DNA of 64,000 nucleotides from Prevotella sp. (GCA_015060535.1 SUYH01000011.1:62001-126000), one strand, 5' to 3'. Positions 51,349 to 59,804 are shown, counted from the stretch's first letter. Notes: a model not told the origin generated them from the sequence alone. Numbers and translations: made by a program.

Positions 51349-53529
51349 TTACTTTGCGTGTTCGTTCTCAATAGCGGTCAAACCAAGCTGGGACATTCGA
51401 TATACAAAGTTGTTGAACTTGGTATATGGTGGTAACTGACCGACAAATTCTTCAACGGCATAGCGACTGGCTTCTGTCAGATACATGAAGAGCGTGTCTT
51501 TATGTTCATCATCTAACATGGCTTGGACTTCCTTGAGCGCTTTTTGGTCAACGTCCTTCCATGTGCGATTAGCTCGAGTCACCATCAGATTGACTGTGCC
51601 TATATTTAATAGAGCAGGTGAGATAGAGTTGTCATCCAAGTTTGGATACTCAATGATGGCAATTTCGTCAGGAAGAATATCTGGACAGAGATCCTTGATG
51701 TCTTTAGCCAAGATAAACTTGCTGTCTTCTGCCAAGAAGTCTTCATCATAGGTTAAACGGCGAACCTGTAACCCAATAGAAATCCAGTAGTTCTCTAATT
51801 CTTGAGCCAGATAGCTCTTGCCATTGCCAGAGTCTGTAGAAAGGAGATTAAGCACATTCTGTTGTCCTTCCTTGAAGTGGGGAAGAAGGGCTTTGCTCAA
51901 CTGTTTCATGGCCATATCTGCAATGGTCTTGTTGAAACGACGATAGCGCAAGTTGCTCTCCTTGGGGAAACAGCCCATGACGGGAATCTTGGTAATACGC
52001 TCTGAACGCATGCGGTCACGGAGCGTGCGGTCAAGCAGTTCTATAATGAGGAACCACAATGTAGTCAGGGCAAATGTCAAGAAGAATGCTCCTAACAATA
52101 TCATTAAACGGTTGGTTGGTTGAGCATTCAATGGGAACATGGGAGGATTCAGCACACGAAGTGTTGCTGTAGACATCTGCAAGTTGCGTTGGCGAAGACG
52201 AGCAGAGTTCAGCGCTTTTAGCATCTCCATGTAATTTCCCTCAATAAAACCGATATGACGGGCTTTACGGTCTAGAGTGGCTCCAATGGGTGCATAGAAC
52301 AGATACTGACGGTCTAGATTGTTTTTCATGATATCTGTAGCTGTCATTTCAGCCTTGGTCTTTTCTAGTATTAAAATTTGTTCTAGCCATCTGTCCAACA
52401 TGCTATTAGCACGAACTCCAGTTTCTGTGCTATAGGTTGAAGCCTCAATGTCTTTAGTTAATTGAGTAACACGACCTGTTGCTCTTTGTAAATCACGTTG
52501 AGCTTTTGCTAACTCTTCTTGTGACTCGTTATTTTGGGCACCAGTTTCGCTACTCATCAGACGAAGGTTGGATATGCGTGATTGGATACGAGAAATATCA
52601 CGTACCTGATTAGTAAATTCTTTGTTTGAACGAATGACTTGAGCACGATTGCCCAATTGACGCTCCAGATAGTCCATCAAAGCTTTGGACGTGGTATAGT
52701 TCATCAACTGATCATTGCGGAAGTTCTGCTGTTGAGCTTCCAAGCCAGTGAGCGCTTTTGTCTGTTCACCATAGTTGATAATACGCTTAGAGATATTATA
52801 GCGGATAAGATCGTCTTCGGCGTTGGTCAGAATCTTGTAAAGACGAGCTACCTCTTTTTCGAAGAAACGAATGACATTATTGGTTTCGCCAAATCGAATT
52901 TGCTGGTACTGACGAGCAAAAACTTCATTAAGTATGTCAAGTGTATTGTATGCAATTCCTGCATCATTGGCAGAATAGCCAATGTCTATAATATCACTAT
53001 TGTTAAGCTGAAGAACTTTTAAACGTGAAGTAATGCTGTTGATACCAAAATACGGGTGGTAGTTCAAAATGCCAAATAGGAAATTATCTTGAGATGGCTT
53101 CTCGTAAGCTTTCAAATTAGCATATGTTTGTGATTCGCTATTATGGTTAATCAGCGCTTTGACTTCTGCTGGCACAGTTGCGTTTAGTTGACGGAAATGC
53201 TCTGCAGAGATGTAGTTGTTATCCTTGTTGGGATTTCCATACATCATACAACGGCCAAACAACCTCAAAGCTACCTCATGAATCGTATTATCTGTAGTAA
53301 TAATCAACATTAAGTTGTTGATATTTGTTTGTGGATTTCCACCAACAGCACCTGTTCCTTCCAAATTGTAGCCTGTTATCATACCTGTATAAATAGTGGT
53401 ATTGGTGTCATAAATCCGATCCATGTTGCGGGTCATAAACCAAGCTACAATCAGGGCAATCATTGGTAATATGACTAAATACCAACGAATTTTGTATAAG
53501 AATCGAACAAAATATCTAAATAAATCCAT
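51349..53529 (-). CDS. Wzz/Wzc-like chain-length protein with degenerate tyrosine-kinase domain
   Basis: A 726-residue inner-membrane protein starting MDLFRYFVRFLYKIRWYLVI. TM1 is at ~12-30. A large periplasmic coiled-coil domain (residues ~30-465) contains long heptad stretches (LEKTKAEMTATDIMKNNLDR). TM2 is at ~468-492 (RLMILLGAFFLTFALTTLWF). The cytoplasmic C-terminal part has a Walker A-like STDSGNGKSYLAQELENYW near 562-578, while IAIIEYPNL stands where a Walker B/A' aspartate is expected. The tail (YRMSQLGLTAIENEHAK) has no tyrosine cluster, so it may not act as a normal BY-kinase. It probably sets chain length together with the TolC-like protein. The only gap is 17 bases to the TolC-like gene. 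Confidence 0.87.
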   Translation of the reverse strand: MDLFRYFVRFLYKIRWYLVILPMIALIVAWFMTRNMDRIYDTNTTIYTGMITGYNLEGTGAVGGNPQTNINNLMLIITTDNTIHEVALRLFGRCMMYGNPNKDNNYISAEHFRQLNATVPAEVKALINHNSESQTYANLKAYEKPSQDNFLFGILNYHPYFGINSITSRLKVLQLNNSDIIDIGYSANDAGIAYNTLDILNEVFARQYQQIRFGETNNVIRFFEKEVARLYKILTNAEDDLIRYNISKRIINYGEQTKALTGLEAQQQNFRNDQLMNYTTSKALMDYLERQLGNRAQVIRSNKEFTNQVRDISRIQSRISNLRLMSSETGAQNNESQEELAKAQRDLQRATGRVTQLTKDIEASTYSTETGVRANSMLDRWLEQILILEKTKAEMTATDIMKNNLDRQYLFYAPIGATLDRKARHIGFIEGNYMEMLKALNSARLRQRNLQMSTATLRVLNPPMFPLNAQPTNRLMILLGAFFLTFALTTLWFLIIELLDRTLRDRMRSERITKIPVMGCFPKESNLRYRRFNKTIADMAMKQLSKALLPHFKEGQQNVLNLLSTDSGNGKSYLAQELENYWISIGLQVRRLTYDEDFLAEDSKFILAKDIKDLCPDILPDEIAIIEYPNLDDNSISPALLNIGTVNLMVTRANRTWKDVDQKALKEVQAMLDDEHKDTLFMYLTEASRYAVEEFVGQLPPYTKFNNFVYRMSQLGLTAIENEHAK

Positions 53530-53546
53530 ATATGCTGATTTTGAAA

Positions 53547-54524
53547 TTATTTATTCTTCTTTTGAGCTTTGGCAGCTTTTTTCTGAGCTTTCTTTTCTGC
53601 TTCTTCCATTTGACGATATCGCTTTTCGTCAGCAGCAGCAGTTTTCTTTATCATTTTTTCGACGGCCTTATTGGCTTTTCGAATCTCTTTTTCAGAAAGT
53701 TGCTCTTCTTCCAAAGTGATATCGGTTGTCGTGTTAGTCAGGATGGGGGTGTGAGTGAGAATTTCGAGAGTAATAATGTCAGTTGTAATTTGAGTTTGAA
53801 GACTTTGATAGCCTTGGACAACTCCAATCTCTCGCATTTTCGTTATCGCAAAATCTTCAATAGACATATTGCCTTGGTGGAAATCCTCTTGGTTCAAAGC
53901 ACCGGCACCTTGGTATATGGCAGCTGCTTCACTGGAAGTCTTCAAAGCAACTAAATTATTAGTGATATTGATATATAAAGTGGCTATTTGTTTCTTTAGT
54001 TCATCAAAAGCCAAATCCTTTTGAATGCGAGCTTGGTCAACGGCTAGTCTTTTACGCTTTACAGCTGCACTTAAATCCAAAATGTCCTCTAAAGGAACAG
54101 CCAAATTTACACCTACGTTCCAATAGCTTTGTGTGCTACCTTGGTATTGCTGAAGAATCATATTGTATGCTGTAGATCCCTGCCCCCACATATCTGTCTT
54201 ACCATAGCTATAGCTAGCATGACCGGTAACATAGGAGAAAATGTGGCGCTTTTGCTTGGCTACTTCTGCCTGAGCTATCTCTTGCGCCTTAGCTAATGAT
54301 AATATCTGTGGATTTTGCTTGGCATTCTCATAAAGCACACCAAGGGGAGGTAGGTGAAACTCAGAGAAGTTGATCGTGCTATTCTCGCTGGAGTCGAAGA
54401 AACCGGCACTGATACCGCTATTAACATATTGAGCAAAAGCCGATAAAGGTAAAAAGGCAAAAAGGTAAAAAGGTAAAAACCTCTTTACGCATTTAGATAC
54501 CATATTATTTCCTTTTATTTTCAT
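53547..54524 (-). CDS. TolC-family outer-membrane-like protein with Lys/Ala-rich tail
   Basis: A 325-residue exported protein. The start at 54524 (MKIKGNNMVSKCVKRFLPFY) gives a signal peptide ending SAFAQ; an alternative start is ATG 54503. The part encoding RFLPFYLFAFLPL is an octamer repeat (54447-54478). Helical segments (ILDLSAAVKRKRLAVDQARI; YINITNNLVALKTSSEAAAI) and short strands fit one half of a TolC monomer, so this is about half the usual length. Residues ~275-325 are a highly charged Lys/Ala/Glu helix (EKRYRQMEEAEKKAQKKAAK). It is probably the outer-membrane or periplasmic partner of the Wzc-like protein. Confidence 0.72.
   Translation of the reverse strand: MKIKGNNMVSKCVKRFLPFYLFAFLPLSAFAQYVNSGISAGFFDSSENSTINFSEFHLPPLGVLYENAKQNPQILSLAKAQEIAQAEVAKQKRHIFSYVTGHASYSYGKTDMWGQGSTAYNMILQQYQGSTQSYWNVGVNLAVPLEDILDLSAAVKRKRLAVDQARIQKDLAFDELKKQIATLYINITNNLVALKTSSEAAAIYQGAGALNQEDFHQGNMSIEDFAITKMREIGVVQGYQSLQTQITTDIITLEILTHTPILTNTTTDITLEEEQLSEKEIRKANKAVEKMIKKTAAADEKRYRQMEEAEKKAQKKAAKAQKKNK
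54447..54478 (-). repeat. Four tandem octamers AGGTAAAA in the TolC-like signal peptide
   Basis: AGGTAAAA, AGGCAAAA, AGGTAAAA, AGGTAAAA. Read on the other strand they encode FLPFYLFAFLP. The same octamer family stands at 17712-17735 in an intergenic region 37 kb away. Confidence 0.82.
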
Positions 54525-54534
54525 ATATTCTATC

Positions 54535-55737
54535 TTATACGTTTTCTTTTTGTACAAAGGCGGTTAGCGTGCGGAAGATAATCTTCATGTCGAGCATGAA
54601 GTTATAGGTCTGTCCGTAGGTGATATCTAACTGCTTGCGCTCTTCTGCAGACATGGTGCCACCCTTTCCACGCTCCTCAACTTGCCAAAGACCAGTCAAT
54701 CCGGCAGGAGCCATGAAACGGTCAATGCTGCTGTCAGCAGTCAACTTCTCAGCCTCGTAGAGTGGGAGAGGACGGTTACCGACAACAGACATGTCACCTT
54801 TTAGGATATTGAACAGTTGAGGGAGCTCGTCAATGCTATATTTGCGGATAAAGCGACCCACCTTGGTAATACGGGGATCGTTCTCAATCTTAACAAAAGC
54901 ATTGTTGATGTCTTCTTCCTTCTGCTTATTGAAATCGCTTTCTGCCATCACGAAGTCGTCACCTACAAGCATAATCTCTTCATCGCCAATCATCATCATA
55001 GACTCCATACCCATGTCGAGCATGTCTTGTTCTGCCTGGTCGCCCAAGGGCGCCGTCATGGTCTTCAGCTCTTCTTCCTCATGGTTGTCGGCATACTGGT
55101 TATGATCCTTGCTCAGCTCCTTAAGGCGCTGCTCGGCATCGATATACATACTACGGAACTTCAGGAAATCAAAGATGGTGTAGTTTGTTCCGACACGCTG
55201 TGACTTAAAGAGAATGGGTCCCTTGCTTTCTAGTCTGATGGCAATCGCTGTCAGAATGAAAACTGGTGATAGAATGATAATAGCAAGACAGGAGAAGACG
55301 ATGTCGAAAAGACGCTTCCAAACAGGAATCTTAAATTTCAATATTCCATATTTTGGTGCTTCGCTGTCAAATAGAATGTTCTCGCGATCGGAGATAAACT
55401 GGATTTTCTTGTTCAGCTCAGTGACTGATGCCTCTTGGTGTATCGTGTCGTTGATACCGCATTTCATATAGATTTTGCGGTCTTCGTCTGACATCGTAGT
55501 CGTCATGAGAACGATATAGACACCGGGGCATTTCTTACGCAGATAGGTGATGGCAGTAATATCCTCACTACGAACATTGCGTTCGAAAAACACCAAGAAG
55601 TGTTCGTTAGCAACGTGCGGGGTGCAAATCTGAGCAGCATCTTTATAGGCATTGGTCATTCGAACCAATTGCCCAGGGATGTATTTCAGACGTTCCTGCG
55701 TTTTGGGGTTATTGCCTAAGTATACAACACCTATCAT
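54535..55737 (-). CDS. REC-fused undecaprenyl-phosphate sugar transferase with acidic insertion
   Basis: A 400-residue initiating sugar transferase (Bac_transf, WcaJ/WbaP catalytic family) that loads a sugar-phosphate onto undecaprenyl phosphate. Residues 1-~125 look like a receiver-type alpha/beta domain (GVYIVLMTTTMSDEDRKIYM, CGINDTIHQEASVTELNKKI) in place of the usual N-terminal membrane domain. A membrane hairpin is at ~148-172 (IVFSCLAIIILSPVFILTAI). The catalytic part has ESKGPILFKSQRVG, FDFLKFRSMYIDAE, NDPRITKVGRFIRK, SIDELPQLFNILKGDMSVVG and GLTGLWQVEERGKG. Between residues ~209 and 283 is an unusual acidic, Met-rich insertion (DQAEQDMLDMGMESMMMIGD). A stand-alone response regulator lies directly upstream. 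Confidence 0.88.
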   Translation of the reverse strand: MIGVVYLGNNPKTQERLKYIPGQLVRMTNAYKDAAQICTPHVANEHFLVFFERNVRSEDITAITYLRKKCPGVYIVLMTTTMSDEDRKIYMKCGINDTIHQEASVTELNKKIQFISDRENILFDSEAPKYGILKFKIPVWKRLFDIVFSCLAIIILSPVFILTAIAIRLESKGPILFKSQRVGTNYTIFDFLKFRSMYIDAEQRLKELSKDHNQYADNHEEEELKTMTAPLGDQAEQDMLDMGMESMMMIGDEEIMLVGDDFVMAESDFNKQKEEDINNAFVKIENDPRITKVGRFIRKYSIDELPQLFNILKGDMSVVGNRPLPLYEAEKLTADSSIDRFMAPAGLTGLWQVEERGKGGTMSAEERKQLDITYGQTYNFMLDMKIIFRTLTAFVQKENV

Positions 55738-55761
55738 AATAAGCTTCTAAATACCACAAGA

Positions 55762-56130
55762 TTAATTGGGGAGAATTTTCTTGACGCGAATCTTAAGCTC
55801 CATGGGGTTGAAAGGCTTAACGATATAGTCAACGGCACCAATCTCCAACAGGCGAATACGCTCGCTGGTGGAGTCCTCGCTGGACAGCATGATAACGGGG
55901 ATGTGGCGGAACAGCTCGTTCTGCTTGATCCACTCCAAGAAGTCATCACCACGCATTCCTGGCATGCGGATGTCGGAGATGATCAAATCAGGGGTATTAC
56001 CTGCCTGAAGCCATTTCACACCTTGCAAGCCGTCGGGTAACCATTGCACGTCATAGTCACTCATCAAATAGATGGAGAGCACCTTTGCGATGGTCTCTTT
56101 GTCATCAAGTATTAGTATCTTCTTCTTCAT
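55762..56130 (-). CDS. Stand-alone response regulator receiver protein
   Basis: A 122-residue CheY-like single-domain protein, first gene of the nine-gene polysaccharide operon. The start at 56130 (MKKKILILDDKETIAKVLSI) gives the complete fold. Acidic pair DD at residues 9-10, phospho-acceptor Asp in DLIISDIRMPG, Ser/Thr in VIMLSSEDS and Lys in DYIVKPFNP are all present, so it should be phosphorylatable. There is no output domain, so signal transfer must be by protein contact, with the neighbouring REC-fused sugar transferase as obvious candidate partner. No histidine kinase is nearby. The gap to the transferase gene is 24 bases. Confidence 0.88.
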   Translation of the reverse strand: MKKKILILDDKETIAKVLSIYLMSDYDVQWLPDGLQGVKWLQAGNTPDLIISDIRMPGMRGDDFLEWIKQNELFRHIPVIMLSSEDSTSERIRLLEIGAVDYIVKPFNPMELKIRVKKILPN

Positions 56131-56186
56131 ATATGAATTAAATCTTAAGTCAATGAAATTGCTTGCTTTTCGCATACATTTCGTTG

Positions 56187-56220
56187 CAAAGGTAAAAAAA
56201 TATTTTTAATTGTAGTCAAA
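56187..56220 (-). promoter_or_regulatory. Probable promoter of the response-regulator/polysaccharide operon
   Basis: Read leftward: TTTG (56220-56217), 22 bases, TACCTTTG (56194-56187), then 56 bases to the ATG at 56130. The spacing is a little long. Confidence 0.68.
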
Positions 56221-56331
56221 TAAAGATAAAAAAATGTGTAAAATCGGCAAAAAAGTTGGTTTTTAAAAATATTTTAGGGAAATTTGTAGTGCAAAACGTA
56301 ATATAATTAGTGAAACGTTTAATATCAAATT

Positions 56332-57822
56332 ATGGCAAATAGATATTTGTTGGGTTTTGACGTAGGCAGCTCGTCTGTCAAGGCGTCATTGGTAAATGCT
56401 GATACAGGCAAGTGTGTGGCCACAGCTTTCTATCCTGAAAAGGAGGCTCCTATTATGGCAGTTAAGGCTGGATGGGCAGAGCAGGATCCCCAGATGTGGT
56501 GGGATAATGCTAAGTTGAGTCTGAAGAAAATCATGTCCGATGCGGGAGCAAAGGGTGAGGATATCAAGGCTATTGGTATTTCTTACCAGATGCACGGCTT
56601 GGTTTGTGTGGATAAGAATCTGAAGGCTTTGCGTCCTTCGATTATCTGGTGTGACTCACGTGCCGTTCCCTATGGCGAAAAGGCATTCAAGGATCTCGGT
56701 GCTGACCAGTGCTTGAGTCATCTGCTGAACTCTCCAGGCAATTTTACTGCGGCAAAACTGGCATGGGTCAAGGAGAACGAACCTGATATATATAATAAGG
56801 TATATAAGATTATGCTCCCTGGCGACTATATCGCCATGCGTCTCTCTGGAGTGGCTAACACGACGGTTAGCGGCCTTTCAGAGGGTATGTTCTGGGACTT
56901 TAAGAACAACCAGGTGGCAGACTTCCTGATGAACTATTATGGCTTCGACAAGGACTTGATTGCTGATATCGTTCCGACATTCAGCGTGCAGAGTGAGGTC
57001 AGTGCTGAGGCTGCTGCAGAACTAGGGTTGAAGGCAGGTACTCCAATTACCTATCGTGGAGGCGACCAGCCTAATAACGCCCTGTCGCTGAATGTGCTGA
57101 ATCCTGGCGAGATTGCTGCTACGGCAGGTACATCGGGCGTAGTTTATGGTGTGCTTGGCGAGGTCAATTATGACAAGCAGAGCCGCGTAAACACTTTTGC
57201 TCATGTGAACCATACGGCAGACCAGACACGTCTTGGCGTATTGCTCTGTATCAATGGTACTGGCATTTTGAACGCATGGACACATCGCAACATCACACCA
57301 GAGATTGGCTATGCTGAGATGAATGATCTGGCAGCATCTGTGCCCATTGGCAGTGAAGGCGTCACCGTGATACCTTTCGGCAATGGTGCAGAACGTGTGC
57401 TGGAGAATAAAGAGATTGGCTGTTCTATCAACGGCCTGAACTTCAACAAGCATAACAAGGCTCATTTGGTTCGTGCAGCACAAGAGGGTATCGTTTTCTC
57501 TTTCTGCTATGGTATGGAGATTATGCAGCAGATGGGTATGGATATCCAGAAGATCCACGCTGGTAAGGCCAACATGTTCCTCTCGCCCTTGTTCCGTGAT
57601 ACACTTGCAGGTGTAAGTGGGGCTACCATCGAACTTTACGATACCGATGGCTCAGTAGGCGCTGCCAAGGGTGCTGGTATTGGTGCTGGTATCTATAAGG
57701 ATAATCAAGAAGCCTTTGCGACGTTGGATAAGTTGCAGGTAATTGAACCTGATGCGAGTCATCGCGCAGAGTACCAAGCTGCCTATGCTGCATGGAAGGA
57801 AACTCTGAAAAAGAACATGTAA
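56332..57822 (+). CDS. xylB: Xylulokinase (FGGY family)
   Basis: A 496-residue cytoplasmic carbohydrate kinase that phosphorylates D-xylulose with ATP, feeding the pentose phosphate pathway. It starts MANRYLLGFDVGSSSVKASL; FGGY signatures include MHGLVCVDKNLKALRPSIIW and DSRAVPYGEKAF in the N-terminal lobe, GGDQPNNALSLNVL (with Asp as base), and GAAKGAGIGAGIYKD near the C-terminus. Length and motif set agree with bacterial XylB. No xylose isomerase or transporter is adjacent, though they commonly co-occur. No clear Bacteroidota promoter was seen in the 201-base gap, which is AT-rich. Only 26 bases separate its stop from the converging butyrate kinase gene. Confidence 0.93.
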   Translation: MANRYLLGFDVGSSSVKASLVNADTGKCVATAFYPEKEAPIMAVKAGWAEQDPQMWWDNAKLSLKKIMSDAGAKGEDIKAIGISYQMHGLVCVDKNLKALRPSIIWCDSRAVPYGEKAFKDLGADQCLSHLLNSPGNFTAAKLAWVKENEPDIYNKVYKIMLPGDYIAMRLSGVANTTVSGLSEGMFWDFKNNQVADFLMNYYGFDKDLIADIVPTFSVQSEVSAEAAAELGLKAGTPITYRGGDQPNNALSLNVLNPGEIAATAGTSGVVYGVLGEVNYDKQSRVNTFAHVNHTADQTRLGVLLCINGTGILNAWTHRNITPEIGYAEMNDLAASVPIGSEGVTVIPFGNGAERVLENKEIGCSINGLNFNKHNKAHLVRAAQEGIVFSFCYGMEIMQQMGMDIQKIHAGKANMFLSPLFRDTLAGVSGATIELYDTDGSVGAAKGAGIGAGIYKDNQEAFATLDKLQVIEPDASHRAEYQAAYAAWKETLKKNM

Positions 57823-57848
57823 TGTGCCTTGTATGCTAAATTAGTAGC

Positions 57849-58916
57849 TTAATCATACACATTTACTTCGCGCTTGCCTTGTAATACAGCTAATGCATTC
57901 AAGGCAAGCGCTTCCATTTCGTTCTCGCCAGGAAAAACATAGACAGGTGCCAAGAAGGCGATGCGTCGACGCAGCTCTCCCACAATATATTCAGAGTGAG
58001 CCATCCCGCCTGTTAATAATATGGCATCAATGTTGCCACAGAGCACGGCAGCTTCAGCAGCAATATTTTTAGCAACATGATAGAGCATGGCTTCGACAAT
58101 GAGTTTGGCGTGTTCGTCGCCAGACTTGATGCGCTCTAGAATGTCTCGCATATCGTTGGTGCCGAGGTGGGCATTCAGACCAGCCTTACCTGCAATACGC
58201 TTCAGCAGCTGTTTCTCGTTGTATTTCCCACTGAAACAGAGCCGTATCAGATCTGCTGCAGGCAGGCTGCCTGCACGTTCGGGCGAGAAAGGTCCCTCAC
58301 CGTCCAGCGCATTATTGGCATCAATAGCCTTGCCATGCTCATGAGCAGCAACAGAGATGCCGCCCCCTAGATGACAGATAATCAGATTCAGGTCTTCATA
58401 TCTCTTGCCGATACCTCGGGCGTATCGACGAGCAATGGCTCGTTGGTTCAACGCATGCCAGATGCAGATACGGGGCATGAGCGGGCTGCCACTGATGCGA
58501 GCTAGAGGTGACAATTCGTCAACGACGCCAGGATCGGCAATAAAAGCACGGCAACCAGGAATTTGGATGGCAATCTCGTGGGCGATGAGGCATCCTAAAT
58601 TGCAGGCATGATTGTGCATCACACAGCCATGAAGCGTATCCTCAATCATGAGGTCATTGATTTCGTAGACGCCACCTTTGATTGGTTTTACCAATCCTCC
58701 GCGTCCGATAACAGCATCAAACTCCATGGGAATTTCAGAACGCTCCAGCTCATCGAGTACGAGTTGACGACGGAAATCCTGCTGTTCCGTAATGGCATCA
58801 TAGGGAGCCAGTTCGTCGGCAGTGTGGCTGATGTTACGCAGCAGGACAGGCTTCTCGTCGTAATAGACTGCTACCTTCGTTGAGGTAGAACCAGGATTGA
58901 TGACTAATATTTTCAT
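57849..58916 (-). CDS. buk: Butyrate kinase
   Basis: A 355-residue acetokinase-family enzyme that converts butyryl-phosphate (or branched-chain acyl-phosphate) plus ADP to butyrate and ATP. The start at 58916 (MKILVINPGSTSTKVAVYYD) overlaps the ptb stop as ATGA; the ATG at 58922 is the less likely alternative. NPGSTSTKVAVY is the family phosphate-binding loop, GRGGLVKPIKGGVYEIND is the buk-specific N-terminal segment, and CHLGGGISVAAHEHGKAID is the acetate/butyrate kinase signature with the substrate histidine. The partner ptb gene is co-transcribed. The pair could serve butyrate output or, in Bacteroidales, branched-chain acid metabolism. Confidence 0.93.
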   Translation of the reverse strand: MKILVINPGSTSTKVAVYYDEKPVLLRNISHTADELAPYDAITEQQDFRRQLVLDELERSEIPMEFDAVIGRGGLVKPIKGGVYEINDLMIEDTLHGCVMHNHACNLGCLIAHEIAIQIPGCRAFIADPGVVDELSPLARISGSPLMPRICIWHALNQRAIARRYARGIGKRYEDLNLIICHLGGGISVAAHEHGKAIDANNALDGEGPFSPERAGSLPAADLIRLCFSGKYNEKQLLKRIAGKAGLNAHLGTNDMRDILERIKSGDEHAKLIVEAMLYHVAKNIAAEAAVLCGNIDAILLTGGMAHSEYIVGELRRRIAFLAPVYVFPGENEMEALALNALAVLQGKREVNVYD

Positions 58917-59752
58917 AGACATGCAAGGGCAAAAAGAATACTATTAAACTTGGCTTCTGCAGAGTCGCCACGCGAAGGAACGACTACAGGGCATTGGGTG
59001 CCCCAGAGGATACCTGCCGTTTTGGCTTGGGCAAAGAGCGTCATCGATTTGTAGAAAGCATTTCCTACTTCAATATCTGGCATAATGAGCACATCCGTGT
59101 CACCATTCAACGGGGATGAGATGCCCTTTGCCTCTAAAGCTTCTAGCGAACATGCCGACTTGACGTCTAATGGTCCATCGACGATGCATCGTCCGAAGGC
59201 CCCTTCTTTTGACATTTGGATAATGTTAGGATACTCGTCGACAAAGGGGAATTGTCGCCCACCATGTTCAGCACAGTGGATGAGTGCTACTCTAGGCTCA
59301 TGAATGCCCAACCGATGGCATATGTCAGTAGCATAGCGAACTTGCTCGATACGCTGCTTCTGTGTGGGATAGGGGATGACAGCCGCATCGGTAAAGAAAA
59401 GCAGTTTATGATAGGCTGGAATCTCTGCTACGGAGATGTGCGATAGCACTTTCCCCTCCGGCAAGAGTCCTGACACCTTATTTAATATAGCTCTTAGCAG
59501 GATATCCGTGCTGATGAGTCCTTTCATCAGCACATCGGCATCACCCCGTCTGATGAGTGCCACCGCTTTTTCTGCTGCACGCTCTGGCAGATGGTCTTCA
59601 ATGCGGATAACTTCTGCTAAATGGGTGTCTTCTACTTTTTGGAGCGTCTCCTTTGTTGCTTCGTCAGTAGGGTTGACGGCAACAAGGCGCAATGATTGCT
59701 TGCCTTCGGAAACCTGTCGAAGCATATCTTGGAAAGTATGGACGAGTTTCAT
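58913..59752 (-). CDS. ptb: Phosphate butyryltransferase
   Basis: A 279-residue phosphotransacylase that exchanges CoA for phosphate on butyryl-CoA or related acyl-CoA. The start at 59752 (MKLVHTFQDMLRQVSEGKQS) lies 22 bases after the -7 box; longer frames would enter the promoter. Family features include LVAVNPTDEATKETLQKVED, GDADVLMKGLISTDILLRAI and the C-terminal GDTDVLIMPDIEVGNAFYKS and GILWGTQCPVVVPSRGDSAE. Length is standard for Ptb, shorter than Pta. The gene is coupled to buk by the ATGA overlap. Regulation rests on one promoter whose upstream box lies inside the hairpin at 59793-59817. Confidence 0.93.
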   Translation of the reverse strand: MKLVHTFQDMLRQVSEGKQSLRLVAVNPTDEATKETLQKVEDTHLAEVIRIEDHLPERAAEKAVALIRRGDADVLMKGLISTDILLRAILNKVSGLLPEGKVLSHISVAEIPAYHKLLFFTDAAVIPYPTQKQRIEQVRYATDICHRLGIHEPRVALIHCAEHGGRQFPFVDEYPNIIQMSKEGAFGRCIVDGPLDVKSACSLEALEAKGISSPLNGDTDVLIMPDIEVGNAFYKSMTLFAQAKTAGILWGTQCPVVVPSRGDSAEAKFNSILFALACL

Positions 59753-59773
59753 AGTTATTCGGTTTTTATGCGA

Positions 59774-59804
59774 CAAAGATAGTAAATAAAAATGGACTGA
59801 CCAA
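59774..59804 (-). promoter_or_regulatory. Promoter of ptb-buk
   Basis: Read leftward: TTG (59804-59802), 20 bases, TATCTTTG (59781-59774), then 21 bases to the ATG at 59752. The TTG box sits in the loop of the upstream terminator hairpin. Confidence 0.75.

Noticed and set aside
20896..56330. Invertible promoters of the type found in Bacteroides capsule loci
   Set aside because: No promoter flanked by matching inverted repeats was seen, and no UpxY/UpxZ-like genes or nearby recombinase. The 15-bp inverted repeats at 37.7/40.4 kb enclose genes, not just a promoter.
56221..56331. Promoter for xylB
   Set aside because: The AT-rich gap has a TTTG at 56283-56286 but no TAnnTTTG at suitable spacing, so no site is called.
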